From assembly GCF_041902845.1 (NCBI RefSeq), contig NZ_CP159486.1, positions 1,178,001 through 1,242,000 on the forward strand: a stretch of 64,000 bases of DNA, written 5' to 3'. Origin of the DNA: Limibacterium fermenti. GTDB taxonomy: Bacteria > Bacteroidota > Bacteroidia > Bacteroidales > Dysgonomonadaceae. The translations under genes were made by a program, and so were the position numbers. Shown here in pieces: positions 34,667-44,530 of this stretch; position 1 is the stretch's first letter, and each line of letters opens with the position of its first letter. The notes below the pieces were generated by a model that was not told the origin of the DNA, ran no database searches, and saw only the letters and a list, made by a program, of their open reading frames with translations.

Positions 34667-34976
34667 GTGATTTAATCTAATAATATTATCTTTGCTTATC
34701 ATATACTTTTCAATATAATGCTATAATGTCGCTTTATTACCTTGCAACGGTAGAAGTTATTCTCGTCCCGTTGGTTATTCTCGCAGGCTTCCGCCTTCCA
34801 AACGGCGGGGAAGCATAAGCGGGAAATAACAGAGATAGGCGCGGGAAATAACTTCAAAACAATTGTATTAACGCCTGAAACGTTTTTCGGTTTCTTCTTT
34901 TTTCTTTCATCGGCAATCTGTTTTTCCTGCATGTTGTGCCATCTGCGATTACCTGCTGCTTGCTATTGCCAAGAAG

Positions 34977-35138
34977 ATGTTTCATGTTGATCAAGAACTT
35001 TATATTTTATCGTCCGTCATCGGCGAAGTACTCTTTGAGAGGAAGCCTTTAGGAGAACTGTTTGTTAAATCAAAACGTCCGATGAATGATCCCGCTTCAG
35101 ATCAACTGAACCTATGGGGAAATTTCTTTGGACAGTAG
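34977..35138 (+). CDS. possible 53-residue ORF
   Basis: ATG 34977 opens M-F-H-V-D-Q-E-L-Y-I-L-S-S-V-I-G-E-V-L and ends N-L-W-G-N-F-F-G-Q. The composition looks protein-like, but there is no clear promoter or family. It may be a remnant. Confidence 0.2.
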   Translation: MFHVDQELYILSSVIGEVLFERKPLGELFVKSKRPMNDPASDQLNLWGNFFGQ

Positions 35139-35407
35139 TGTTCTTCTTTAAAATGCTTGCTTTCTGCTGAAGCACAAATATATTATTTTAATCTATAAGG
35201 TACAAATTAAATTATTCACTCAAATTTATATCCTCTCACATCTTACTTATGCCTGTAACGGCCGTAACAGTTACCGGCGTTACTAGAAAAAAGTAGCATG
35301 GGATTCATTCATAGAACAAATAGGTTGATGGGGCTTTGCCCCCGCGAGCTTCCCCCTCCGTCTAAGTTATCAGGGGAGATAGGAAAAAAGCGTTTTTGCA
35401 GATTTTA

Positions 35408-35584
35408 TTAATGAAAAAGAAATAGAGGAATTATATATAGGGATACTCCCCTGTACTTGCTTTTCCAGTAATAGAAACTCGAGCGGGTGTACGACTCGTT
35501 CTCGCAAAAATCCTTGATGCTTAACCCGCTTTTCTGTTGGCGCTCGAGGAACATGATAAATTCTCCTTTGCTGATTGGCTTCAT
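35408..35584 (-). pseudogene. IS66-type TnpA remnant
   Basis: The reverse strand encodes G-E-F-I-M-F-L-E-R-Q-Q-K-S-G-L-S-I-K-D-F, then T-R-S-S-F-Y-Y-W-K, the HTH of IS66 TnpA-like accessory proteins. After Y-W-K-S-K-Y the sequence diverges and stops. No other IS66 genes are nearby, so it is a fragment. Confidence 0.6.
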
Positions 35585-35677
35585 TAAATCAAGTTTGCCG
35601 GCAAAGATCAGCAAAAATCACTAACCCCGAAACGGGTATTTTATCGGGGGCTTACTGATAGTCTAAATAAAATGTTA

Positions 35678-35685
35678 TATTTTTG
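35678..35685 (+). promoter_or_regulatory. -7 element before McrB-like gene
   Basis: TATTTTTG fits TAnnTTTG and lies 27 bp before the ATG at 35713. Confidence 0.4.
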
Positions 35686-35712
35686 TATTTAAAGCGTAGT
35701 TAAAGATTATTT

Positions 35713-37641
35713 ATGAAAGATTTACCTAAGAACATTAAGCCCGAGCATATCGTTAAGGCTATTCATAAGATTGAGAAAGAAGGAATCCCCGCACAAGCGC
35801 ATTCTTCTACGTATGATGTCCTTTATGAGGGCAAAAGATTTCCGCCAAAATTAGTTGTATCCTATGCTAATATTTTTGCTAACGGAGTAGCATTGGATAG
35901 AAGCACATTTGAAGGAGGGATTGGGACTGCTTGCTTTAAAATACTTGAAGAGAATGGATTTACAATAGTAACAAAAGAATCTATGACTGGGTCAGAAGAA
36001 CCTATTAAAGAACTATTAGGATGCTTTATAAAACAGGCTCATACGTCTGATCAAAAAACTAAACATTATCTTAAAGCTTTTGACGGATTAAAGGTAGATA
36101 TCAGTTTTGGGCAAGGAAATAATGCTCATGTTCCATGGATCTCTTTTTTAGCCAATGGCAATACAACGAGCGATGGTATTTATCCTGTCTTTTTATTTTA
36201 CAAAAAGTATGATACTCTGATATTGGCTTATGGTATTAGTGAAAAGAATAAGCCACATATTGAGTGGAATATAGCAAACGGTGAAAAGGAAACGGTAGAG
36301 GACTATTTTAAAACAAAAGGAATTGTCATGAAGAAATATAAAGATTCTTATGTATATACCGTTTATGACACTTCAAAAGAGTTAGATTTTAAGTCCATCG
36401 AGTCCCATCTAAGAAGCTTAATTCAGGAGTATAGAATGACTTTGGATAATGCTCAAAATTCAGAACTTATAGATTCAAAGGAACTAAAATTAAAAGCAAT
36501 AGACATAAGGCCTATCGATACAAAATCAAAAGTGAAACAACAACCATTTGATTTGTCCTCTTTTGTCAAAGATTTAGAATCAACGGGATTGGTCTTCTCA
36601 AAGCAATTAGTAACTCGTTTTGTCTTATCATTGTTAACAAAGCCGTTTGTAATATTAAGCGGATTATCGGGATCTGGTAAAACCAAACTAGCTATTTGTT
36701 TTGCAAAATGGATCTGCGAAAATGATGATGAGCAACTACGGGTAGTGCCCATAGGAGCAGATTGGACTAATCGAGAGTTTTTATTGGGATATCCTAACGC
36801 CATCAAACCAGGTAAATATGTAATGCCAGACAATGGTGCATTAGAACTTTTGTTTAAAGCCAATAAAAATAAAGATAAACCCTATTTCTTAATCTTGGAT
36901 GAAATGAATCTTAGTTATGTCGAGAGATATTTAGCAGATTTTCTCAGTGCAATGGAATCAGGAGAAAAAATACCTTTAATGAAGGATAGCGAAGATGTGC
37001 CTGCTTGCATTGGTTTACCAAAGAATTTGTTTATTATTGGAACTATCAATGTAGATGAAACCACCTATATGTTTAGTCCTAAAGTCCTTGATCGGGCCAA
37101 TGTTATAGAGTTCCGAATTATGCCGAGTGATTTAGACAATTTCTTTCAAAAGTCAACAATTAAAGATAAAAAGTCTATCATGGGTAAAGGAGCCTCGCAA
37201 GCAGTCGATTTTACAACAATTGCGAATAGTGATGTAGATCCTCAAAATATTGAAAGCCGACAAGCTATAATAGATACCCTGAAAAAATTCTTTTTAGAAT
37301 TGAAGAGTATACATGCTGAGTTTGGATATAGAACCGCAAACGAATTATTCCGGTTTATATCATTGGGGCAGAAACTAAAAACTGGGTGGACTTTGGATGA
37401 GATTATTGACTCTGCTATTATTCAGAAACTATTACCGAAGTTACACGGTTCACGTAAAAAGATAGAACCCACACTAAAAGCCCTCTGGAGTTTATGTGTC
37501 AATGATCAAGAGCTTAATTTAGAAACTACTTCTGAATTTTCAGAAGAAAAGTCTATGAAATATCCTTTATCTGCTGAAAAAATATGGCGAATGTTTCGTA
37601 TTGCTCAAGATAATGGTTTTACAAGTTTTGCTGAAGCTTGA
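35713..37641 (+). CDS. McrB-like AAA+ GTPase with ScoMcrA/MrcB N-terminal domains
   Basis: The 642-residue protein combines three parts. Residues 1-80 resemble the ScoMcrA-like head (Y-D-V-L-Y-E-G-K-R-F-P-P-K). Residues 95-220 resemble the MrcB N-terminal domain. Residues 290-600 form the McrB AAA+ motor: Walker A L-S-G-S-G-K-T near 318, Walker B L-I-L-D-E-M-N near 393, and G-T-I-N-V-D-E-T near 443. Such proteins recognise modified DNA and drive a partner nuclease. The next gene overlaps by one base. Confidence 0.85.
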   Translation: MKDLPKNIKPEHIVKAIHKIEKEGIPAQAHSSTYDVLYEGKRFPPKLVVSYANIFANGVALDRSTFEGGIGTACFKILEENGFTIVTKESMTGSEEPIKELLGCFIKQAHTSDQKTKHYLKAFDGLKVDISFGQGNNAHVPWISFLANGNTTSDGIYPVFLFYKKYDTLILAYGISEKNKPHIEWNIANGEKETVEDYFKTKGIVMKKYKDSYVYTVYDTSKELDFKSIESHLRSLIQEYRMTLDNAQNSELIDSKELKLKAIDIRPIDTKSKVKQQPFDLSSFVKDLESTGLVFSKQLVTRFVLSLLTKPFVILSGLSGSGKTKLAICFAKWICENDDEQLRVVPIGADWTNREFLLGYPNAIKPGKYVMPDNGALELLFKANKNKDKPYFLILDEMNLSYVERYLADFLSAMESGEKIPLMKDSEDVPACIGLPKNLFIIGTINVDETTYMFSPKVLDRANVIEFRIMPSDLDNFFQKSTIKDKKSIMGKGASQAVDFTTIANSDVDPQNIESRQAIIDTLKKFFLELKSIHAEFGYRTANELFRFISLGQKLKTGWTLDEIIDSAIIQKLLPKLHGSRKKIEPTLKALWSLCVNDQELNLETTSEFSEEKSMKYPLSAEKIWRMFRIAQDNGFTSFAEA

Positions 37642-39920
37642 TGTATATGAACGAATTATCGATACATATATTCTTAGATAATCATGACGATATTACCTTA
37701 ACTATTTTTGCTTTGCAAGAAGATTCACTGTTTGAGGTAGAGGGTGCTAAGGAATATGGAGAAGCCCCTTATCAATTAAAAGAAGGATGTAGGTATGATT
37801 TTGAATTGGATAAATATACGTATTATTTAGCTGATAACGAACTTCTAACGAATAGCAAAAGTCGCCACAATATTTCTCGTGGCTATATCTCTACGAGGAT
37901 TTTTGTGGGTAACTATCACATCGATATTTTAGAACGAGAGACTGATCATAAAGTCGGCCATTTAAATCTCGAAATTCGTTCTTCAAAGGCTGGGTCTAGA
38001 CATGATTACAGAAAGATGTTGGAGGATATAACAGAGTATTGTACCGAAATGTTAATGTCCCAAAGTTCTCCTGTTTCACAGAAATTTGAAGTGGATATTA
38101 CTACAGATCCTAAAGCAGAATACCAACGTTTCGCTTTTGTTCGTTCGATTATTGATAGTGAAACTTTTGCCGATGCTCTACATCGGATACAACAATCACC
38201 GGCGAGGAGATGGATGGAAACTGAAGAAGAAAAGCATATATACAACGTAAAGCGACTTAGTGCGCATGCATTAAGACAACTTGCAGGCTCACCAAACCGA
38301 ATAAATTTGCCCCAAGAACATACTCTAAGGACTACGTTAAACTCCCTCCCTATAAGAATATCCATTGCTTCAAAAAAAGAAACCGTAGATATTCCAGAAA
38401 ATCGTTTTATAAGATATGTGTTGGAATCATTTTTAGCTTTTTGCTCTTCTATACAACTACATCCAGACGCCAGTGAGCGTTTGAGAAAAGAGGCCGGCCA
38501 AGCTTGTGAAAAGCTAAATATATACCTATCCTATCCAGTGTTTCGCAACCTATCAAAAATAAATATACTTTCTCTCAATAGTCCAGTTCTTCAGAGAAAA
38601 GAAGGATATAGGGAGATTTATCAGAAATGGTTAATGTTTGATATGGCTGCCCGATTGACTTGGATAGGAGGGGATAATGTATATGATGCGGGTAAAAAAG
38701 ATGTGGCTATACTTTATGAATATTGGCTATTCTTTAAGCTATTGGATGTATTTAGTAAAAAGTTCCAAATTTCGCCGAAAGATAAAAAGGAACTTATTGA
38801 GTATAAAAACGGAGCTTTAAATCTAGGTTTGAAGCAAGGAAAAATGATTGTATTGGGAGGGCTTTATGAAACCGAAAGTCGAAAACTAAATATTCAATTT
38901 TCCTATAACCGGGTGTTTAGTTATAAAGAGGATTATCAAACGTCAGGAAGTTGGACTCAGGGTTTTCGCCCCGATTATACTTTATCAATTTGGCCTGGTA
39001 ATATATCAAGTGAGCAGGCCGAAAGCGAAGAACTGATTACGCATATACATTTCGATGCCAAATATAGAGTTGATCGTTTATCTTTATTTGGAAAAGAAGA
39101 TCTTTCTAATGAGATATCTATCGATGAATTATCTACTATTAAAACCGAAGAAGAATTTGGTACTTATAAAAGAGCTGATTTATTGAAGATGCATGCTTAT
39201 AAAGATGCCATTAGGCGGACAAGTGGAGCATATATTCTTTACCCAGGAACAGAGAATAAAGTAATTTCTGGTTTTCATGAAATTATTCCAGGATTAGGCG
39301 CATTTGCGATATCTCCCAGAAATGGTGAGCGAGGCTTAGCTGAGTTTATTTCTTTTCTGGATGATGTAATCAAAAACTTTCTGGATAGAACGTCCCAGCG
39401 AGAGAATTTGGCTTATCATGCTTATTATGTACTACAGAAAAAAGGAGTCAATTTAAATGCACCTCTTCCCGAACCTTATGGAGAGAATCGTAGTTTATTA
39501 CCCAATGAGACCTATGTACTCATTGGATATTATAAAAATGAAGAACATTTGAAATGGATTTTTAAATCAAATTTGTACAATACTCGCACGGGTACAGGAA
39601 GTGGTTCACTAAAGCTTGATTCGAAATTTATATCAGCAAGGTACTTATTGCTTCATGGAAGATTAGGACAGTATTTTGTTAAAATGGATACCTCTGGTCC
39701 TCGCATTCTGTCTAAGCAAGATCTAATAAACAAAAATTACCCAGAAATCCCCAGAGGAGAGTACTATGTTGTTTTCAGATTAGAAATAAAGAATACCGAA
39801 CCTGAATTTAAAAGTATGAAATGGGCAATAGCAGATATAACGCATCATCTAGGACATCAAAGAGCAGTACCAGATACAATTCTTTTATCCGATTTGATGA
39901 TGCACCGAATACAAGAGTGA
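37641..39920 (+). CDS. McrC-like DUF2357 nuclease partner
   Basis: With ATG 37641 the product has 759 residues; an in-frame TTG lies one codon earlier. It carries a DUF2357 domain (about 70-300) and a C-terminal PD-(D/E)xK nuclease: F-R-P-D-Y near 440 and H-F-D-A-K-Y near 469. The last 200 residues form an extra domain. TGATG overlap couples it to the McrB-like gene. Together they form a McrBC-type, probably modification-dependent restriction system. Confidence 0.8.
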   Translation: MYMNELSIHIFLDNHDDITLTIFALQEDSLFEVEGAKEYGEAPYQLKEGCRYDFELDKYTYYLADNELLTNSKSRHNISRGYISTRIFVGNYHIDILERETDHKVGHLNLEIRSSKAGSRHDYRKMLEDITEYCTEMLMSQSSPVSQKFEVDITTDPKAEYQRFAFVRSIIDSETFADALHRIQQSPARRWMETEEEKHIYNVKRLSAHALRQLAGSPNRINLPQEHTLRTTLNSLPIRISIASKKETVDIPENRFIRYVLESFLAFCSSIQLHPDASERLRKEAGQACEKLNIYLSYPVFRNLSKINILSLNSPVLQRKEGYREIYQKWLMFDMAARLTWIGGDNVYDAGKKDVAILYEYWLFFKLLDVFSKKFQISPKDKKELIEYKNGALNLGLKQGKMIVLGGLYETESRKLNIQFSYNRVFSYKEDYQTSGSWTQGFRPDYTLSIWPGNISSEQAESEELITHIHFDAKYRVDRLSLFGKEDLSNEISIDELSTIKTEEEFGTYKRADLLKMHAYKDAIRRTSGAYILYPGTENKVISGFHEIIPGLGAFAISPRNGERGLAEFISFLDDVIKNFLDRTSQRENLAYHAYYVLQKKGVNLNAPLPEPYGENRSLLPNETYVLIGYYKNEEHLKWIFKSNLYNTRTGTGSGSLKLDSKFISARYLLLHGRLGQYFVKMDTSGPRILSKQDLINKNYPEIPRGEYYVVFRLEIKNTEPEFKSMKWAIADITHHLGHQRAVPDTILLSDLMMHRIQE

Positions 39921-40283
39921 TATCTTGTCCCGCATTCTAACCGTATGGGGATGCCATTCCGTTAGAAATGGAAAAGACAGAGTGCGTCTAAAATCCAAAC
40001 ATTGGGTTGACACAACAAACGTTGTAAGTATATTTTCAAACCTGAAAATTATGGCAGTGGAACTTTTGCAGATGAAAATATTGCTTTCGAGGAGAGGATA
40101 AGTCAGCGTTATTTTGATACAAAAATAGCGTTTCTATTGTGTTTGCCAATATTACAACGTTAAATTATACGTTGATATAAAATAAAATATTTATATTCCT
40201 ATATTAAAGTTATTTATCTTTTATAAATGGGCAGTATAGTAGTATGTAAGAGATGTTTTTCAAAGCATAGATTTTATCTTAAT
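39921..40283. other. intergenic region with weak hairpins
   Basis: TTCTAAC (39935) and GTTAGAA (39961) could form a weak terminator after the nuclease gene. AACGTTGTAA (40018-40027) and TTACAACGTT (40152-40161) are a perfect 10-bp inverted repeat around a start-less frame (40013-40163). Nothing else is visible. Confidence 0.4.
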
Positions 40284-41216
40284 CTAACTCTCTGACGAAT
40301 CAAGTTCTTTGTCAATCATTCTCTCCAGTTCTTCATCAGATATTTCAGAAATACCGTAAAAATCGTCCGTATCTATTTCTACATTTTCAATAATTATATC
40401 TGAGAAATCACTTATTCCCAAATGTACATACGCCGTGCAAGTAAAAGGAAAATTCTCCTCATTCACCCATCCATCACCTCTTCTTAAATCTCCTGAAGAC
40501 CCATATTGTAGGTTGACATCTATTGTGCCGTTTATATGAGTTGTGATTTGATCTTTTTCAATTTTTTGTATGGAAATTTTATCCACATTGACATTTTCCA
40601 GATATTGGTAAGTCGATAAGCAATTAATTTCATTTATAGCTTCATATATAACCGTTTCATACACCTCATCTGTAATTATTTTTTCAGTATCATTGAACAA
40701 TTTGGTTTTGTACTTATTAAGTAGCCATACGAGATTTATGAATGTTTGAAATATTTCTTGAGCCTTATTCTCCCTATCTTTATCCTTAAGGCCAAGTGTT
40801 TTATCAGTAATGTGAGTATATTTATTCAATAAGGAGAAAGATGATAAAAATTCGGTTTGAATATCTTCAATATCAGATAAAGGTATAATGTTGATATCAA
40901 CAAAATTATCAGTTAAAGGTCCTTGTACAATATATTTTATTCTTTGCTTACGACTAGGTTCAGTTTTGTCACTAACCTTATTTTTTATATAGGCATCCTT
41001 AGCATTATACCAGTCGCATTTGATAATCTCGTCGTCTGGTGCCAATGACTTTAGAAAATCAATCATTAACTCTCTCATGCTATACGCAAAATTATTAAAG
41101 CATAATGCTTTGGAATCATCAGATAGGTTATCTATAACAGCTTCCAATAAAGCTTTCTGAAATTTAGTCTTTAGAAGTTTTTCAATTACTTTCTTATTTT
41201 TTTCGTATTTAGTCAT
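40284..41216 (-). CDS. probable pPIWI-associating nuclease-type protein
   Basis: The 310-residue protein shows the pattern of the family annotated as predicted pPIWI-associating nuclease: N-x-x-V-I-E-K-L-L near 8, N-N-F-A-Y-S-M-R-E-L near 41, R-K-Q-R-I-K-Y near 89, L-L-N-K-Y-T-H-I near 130 and L-Q-Y-G-S-S-G-D near 240. Family members occur as orphans in defence islands. No pAgo/pPIWI gene is in the window. The biochemical role is unproven. Confidence 0.5.
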   Translation of the reverse strand: MTKYEKNKKVIEKLLKTKFQKALLEAVIDNLSDDSKALCFNNFAYSMRELMIDFLKSLAPDDEIIKCDWYNAKDAYIKNKVSDKTEPSRKQRIKYIVQGPLTDNFVDINIIPLSDIEDIQTEFLSSFSLLNKYTHITDKTLGLKDKDRENKAQEIFQTFINLVWLLNKYKTKLFNDTEKIITDEVYETVIYEAINEINCLSTYQYLENVNVDKISIQKIEKDQITTHINGTIDVNLQYGSSGDLRRGDGWVNEENFPFTCTAYVHLGISDFSDIIIENVEIDTDDFYGISEISDEELERMIDKELDSSES

Positions 41217-41250
41217 TATAACGATTACATTTAATTCTAGTTCTTAGATG

Positions 41251-41258
41251 CAAACTTA
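41251..41258 (-). promoter_or_regulatory. -7 element before the pPIWI-type gene
   Basis: On the reverse strand TAAGTTTG matches TAnnTTTG, 34 bp before the start codon. Confidence 0.4.
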
Positions 41259-41367
41259 AATAAAAAAGTCGAGATTTTATACACGAGCAAATAAAAATCA
41301 AGGCCACAGCGTTCTATAAGTAATTAACGTGCTCTAGGCACAAAGTTTAATTTAAAAACATAACATT

Positions 41368-42513
41368 ATGAGAACAGTCTGCGGCCTTGACATCCACAAA
41401 GATAGCATATTCATGTGTATTCTGGACGAACAGGGCAAAAAAAGTGAAAGGAAGTTTGGAGTTTCCACCCGTGAGATTAAAGGGTTGTGCAATACGCTCA
41501 AGTCCCATTACGTGAGTGAAGTTTGCATGGAGAGTACCGGCATTTACTGGAAACCGGTCTGGCATTTGCTCGAGAAGGATTTCCGGATGTACCTTGTCAA
41601 TCCCCAGTTCCTCAAACAACTTCCCGGGCGCAAGAGCGATGTGAAGGATGCCCAATGGATTGCCACGGCCCTGTTGAAAGGACTGGTGCGGAACAGTTTT
41701 GTCCCTGACTCGATGATCCAGCAACTACGCCTGTACGGTCGCCGCATTAACGAGTTAAACAAGGATATCATACGCTGTGAACAACGCGTCGACATGATCC
41801 TTCAAAGCTGTAATATCCGCATCAGCAACTATGTCTCCAACATAGACGGCAAAAGTTACCAAAAAGTCGTGGGCGCCCTGCTCGAAGGGGAACGCTCGGC
41901 AGATAAGCTGGTCAAGCTCATACACGGCAGGACCCTGAACAAGCATGGCCGCGACACGGTGCGTGATTCCCTCGAAGGTTACGTCCAACAGGCCGATATC
42001 GATTTGCTCAAACAATACATGGAGGCTTTAAAGATGCACCAGGCACAGAAACAGACATGCCTTATTGAAATGGTCAAGTTATGCAAAAAGCATTATGACA
42101 GGGCATTCACGCTGTTGCAAAGCATCCCGGCCATCAAGGAGCAGTCGGCCGCCATCATCATCTCCGAGATAGGAACCGACATGACCCTGTTCGCCACTGC
42201 GGCCGCCCTGGTTTCATGGGCGGGGCTCAGGCCCCGCAACGATGAAAGTGCGGGAAAGATCAAAAGCCGGAAAATCACGCACGGAAACAAATATCTGCGT
42301 AAAGCTTTAATGGAAGCGGCATGGGGAGCATCAAGGACACGGGGATCAATATTCTACAACAAGTTCTGGCGGTTGAGGCAACGGGGCAAGAAGCAGCAGA
42401 AGTGTACCGTAGCCATAGCACGCCACCTGCTGGTCATTATCTGGTCACTGCTCTCCAGGGATGAATATTTTGACAAGGAATACATGCAGAAACTCAGCAC
42501 TGGAGTTGCCTGA
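41368..42513 (+). CDS. IS110-family transposase
   Basis: The 381-residue DEDD recombinase begins V-C-G-L-D-I-H-K-D, has M-E-S-T-G-I-Y-W near 52, K-S-D-V-K-D-A-Q-W near 88, and the Tnp20 part with A-G-L-R-P-R-N-D-E-S-A-G-K near 285. It is closely related in motif layout to the transposase at 62341-63549. The high GC of the gene contrasts with its AT-rich neighbours, a sign of recent arrival. Confidence 0.92.
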   Translation: MRTVCGLDIHKDSIFMCILDEQGKKSERKFGVSTREIKGLCNTLKSHYVSEVCMESTGIYWKPVWHLLEKDFRMYLVNPQFLKQLPGRKSDVKDAQWIATALLKGLVRNSFVPDSMIQQLRLYGRRINELNKDIIRCEQRVDMILQSCNIRISNYVSNIDGKSYQKVVGALLEGERSADKLVKLIHGRTLNKHGRDTVRDSLEGYVQQADIDLLKQYMEALKMHQAQKQTCLIEMVKLCKKHYDRAFTLLQSIPAIKEQSAAIIISEIGTDMTLFATAAALVSWAGLRPRNDESAGKIKSRKITHGNKYLRKALMEAAWGASRTRGSIFYNKFWRLRQRGKKQQKCTVAIARHLLVIIWSLLSRDEYFDKEYMQKLSTGVA

Positions 42514-42529
42514 ATAACTGTCACAAAGA

Positions 42530-42600
42530 AATAACGGGTTCCTTGTAAAGTCCCTATATTTGTGGTGGATACATTACCCCGTTTTGCAAACTGACTCTCG
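42530..42600 (+). ncRNA. candidate guide (bridge) RNA part of IS110 element B
   Basis: Downstream of the transposase, TTTGTGGTGG (42559-42568) followed by ACCCCGTTT (42576-42584) is shared with element C (63573-63582 and 63589-63597). CGGGT upstream can pair with ACCCCG to expose the conserved G-rich loop. A 3' position suggests an IS1111-like layout. Confidence 0.4.
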
Positions 42601-42909
42601 CAGGGAATCACTTTTGGACACGAGCAAGAGACCTAAGAGTTCGAAGAGGAAATTAATGTTTTTGATGGAAGCCCCAAAGCATTCATCCCGATTGGTATGC
42701 TCTTAATCAACAAATATATACCTTCTCAAGACACTTCCGCATACTTTTTTATTCGATTTATAGAGGAAATATATAAAATATTTATTGAGACTCTCTAAAC
42801 ACCTCAAATAATAAATTCGCTTGCTGCTCGGCAGACTTTCCTAAGATCTCACCAGCTTGCTTATAAATTTATTTGAAAATATTCTTTATATTTGCAGAAA
42901 AGCTTTTAA
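42601..42909. other. AT-rich intergenic stretch before the PIN gene
   Basis: Only the -7 promoter element TATATTTG at 42887-42894 was recognised, 15 bp before the ATG; no gene is supported here. Confidence 0.4.
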
Positions 42910-44121
42910 ATGAAAGAAAAATTTATTGGTTATTATGATCCTACAGACGACGAAATTGATAATGCATGGGAGAATGGAATATTTGCCTTTGATGCAAATA
43001 CTCTCTTAAATCTTTATCGATATACTGAAGAAACCCGAAAGGATTTTCTTGAAGCTCTTATTTTTTTGAAAGATCGATTATTCCTTCCGTACCAATCTGC
43101 ATATGAGTATCATAATAATCGATTAGATGTTATAAATAATCTTGAAAATGCATATACAAAATTATTGAGTATTTTCAGAGATGCATATGACAAACAATTT
43201 CAACAATCAGTAAACGAATTTAAGCGACATCCTACAATAAATATAGATAAAGTTAAGAGTTTATATAGCGATTTTTTGAAAACTCTTGAGGATGAAATGA
43301 ATTCACAAAATGCTAACCATCCAGATTTTAAGGCTAAAGATTATGTCCAAGAGAAAATTTCTGAAATATTTAAAAATTCTGTAGGAGACGATTTTTCATC
43401 GGAAGACTTGTCGAAAATTTATGAAGAGGGAGCGGATAGGTATCGAAATGAAGTTCCTCCTGGTTATAAAGATACTAGCAATAAATCGGGAACAAGAAAT
43501 GTTTATGGCGATTTTATAATTTGGAAAGAACTATTGAGGCATATTAAAGCTAACAAAAAAGCAATAATATTTGTTACCGACGATCTAAAAGAAGATTGGT
43601 GGACAAGGCGACATGGTAAAACGATACGCCCTCGTGAGGAGTTAATCAAAGAATTTTATGATCACACCGGTGAAAGAATATTGATATATAATGCAGATAA
43701 TTTTTTGACTTTGATAAGAGATAGAGAATTACGGCTACAATTAAAAGATGAAACAATAAAAGAAATAAAAGGAATTAGAGAGGCTGACGAAGTGTTTAGT
43801 TTTTTATCAAATTTGAAAGGAAGAGAGGATTTAATGAATCTGAAAAAAAATTATGACCTGCATTCTGATCGCTTCAAAGATTCTTTAGAATCTTTAAGGG
43901 CTTTAGAATATAATAATGAGATAAGTGGATTTAACTATTCAACCGTCTTGCCCATTTCTAATCGAGTAAATGAATCTTTAAGTACCTTGAATGTTATTGC
44001 TCCAATAGATTCATTATTACAGGAGAAAAGTGACAATAATAAACAATCAGTTCAAAAGAAAAAAGTTGAGGCGAAAAAAACTGATAATAATAATAATTCA
44101 AATGAAGAAAATGATATTTGA
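42910..44121 (+). CDS. PIN-like nuclease domain protein (PIN_8)
   Basis: The 403-residue protein has an N-terminal PIN-like domain: F-A-F-D-A-N-T-L-L-N-L-Y-R near 27 (first acidic residue), L-P-Y-Q-S-A-Y-E-Y near 60, G-D-F-I-I-W-K near 200, and I-I-F-V-T-D-D-L-K-E-D-W-W near 220, which supplies the C-terminal acidic pair. A long helical insert sits within. The C-terminal 130 residues are low-complexity Asn/Lys-rich. PIN_8 proteins occur in defence islands and probably cleave RNA. Confidence 0.8.
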   Translation: MKEKFIGYYDPTDDEIDNAWENGIFAFDANTLLNLYRYTEETRKDFLEALIFLKDRLFLPYQSAYEYHNNRLDVINNLENAYTKLLSIFRDAYDKQFQQSVNEFKRHPTINIDKVKSLYSDFLKTLEDEMNSQNANHPDFKAKDYVQEKISEIFKNSVGDDFSSEDLSKIYEEGADRYRNEVPPGYKDTSNKSGTRNVYGDFIIWKELLRHIKANKKAIIFVTDDLKEDWWTRRHGKTIRPREELIKEFYDHTGERILIYNADNFLTLIRDRELRLQLKDETIKEIKGIREADEVFSFLSNLKGREDLMNLKKNYDLHSDRFKDSLESLRALEYNNEISGFNYSTVLPISNRVNESLSTLNVIAPIDSLLQEKSDNNKQSVQKKKVEAKKTDNNNNSNEENDI

Positions 44122-44465
44122 TTTTATTTGTATTCTTAATAACAATAATAAAATCTCTTTTAAATAAATAAGGATAGCTGGATTAGTTTCAGATTTAATC
44201 TGACAATGAAAGGGCAAATAAAACAAATCGTAATGCTAAAACAAGGCCAATTTTAGCTCTTTATAACTGTCAGAAATGAATGTATTTAGATGACAAACAT
44301 AGTTAAAACTTGAATGATCAAAATTAGAAAGGACGCCAAAACAATAGGGTATTTATTCCTGATGAATCACTGAAAAAGTGTGTTTTTTCTCTTATTCAAA
44401 TATCAAATCAAGAGACACAATCGGTTCTGAACAGGGGGGATTTTAGCCCCATTTTACCTATCTTT
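44122..44465. other. intergenic, no gene seen
   Basis: AT-rich DNA without supported coding or RNA signals up to the terminator that follows. Confidence 0.4.
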
Positions 44466-44506
44466 GAAATTGGGTTTAGCTGTAAAATACAGCCAAACCC
44501 AATTTC
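44466..44506. terminator. strong bidirectional terminator
   Basis: GAAATTGGGTTT (44466-44477) pairs perfectly with AAACCCAATTTC (44495-44506); after one mismatch GCTGT pairs with ACAGC. The stem of about 18 bp lies 25 bp beyond the stop of the leftward gene at 44531 and can also stop rightward transcription. Confidence 0.75.
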
Positions 44507-44530
44507 ATTTACATACAATTTTGGATATTA

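Larger units (their letters stand above)
34635..35407. other. intergenic stretch with only doubtful small ORFs
   Basis: Besides the -7 element at 34659-34666 it holds two direct copies of GCGGGAAATAAC (34817-34855 region) and one 53-codon ORF. Nothing else could be supported. Confidence 0.4.
41368..42600 (+). mobile_element. IS110-family element B (approximate ends)
   Basis: Transposase plus a 3' structured segment similar to that of element C. Exact ends cannot be set because the family lacks simple terminal repeats. Confidence 0.55.

Noticed and set aside
34699..34932. Reverse-strand 77-codon frame
   Set aside because: Low-complexity Lys-rich start and no promoter or family; treated as chance.
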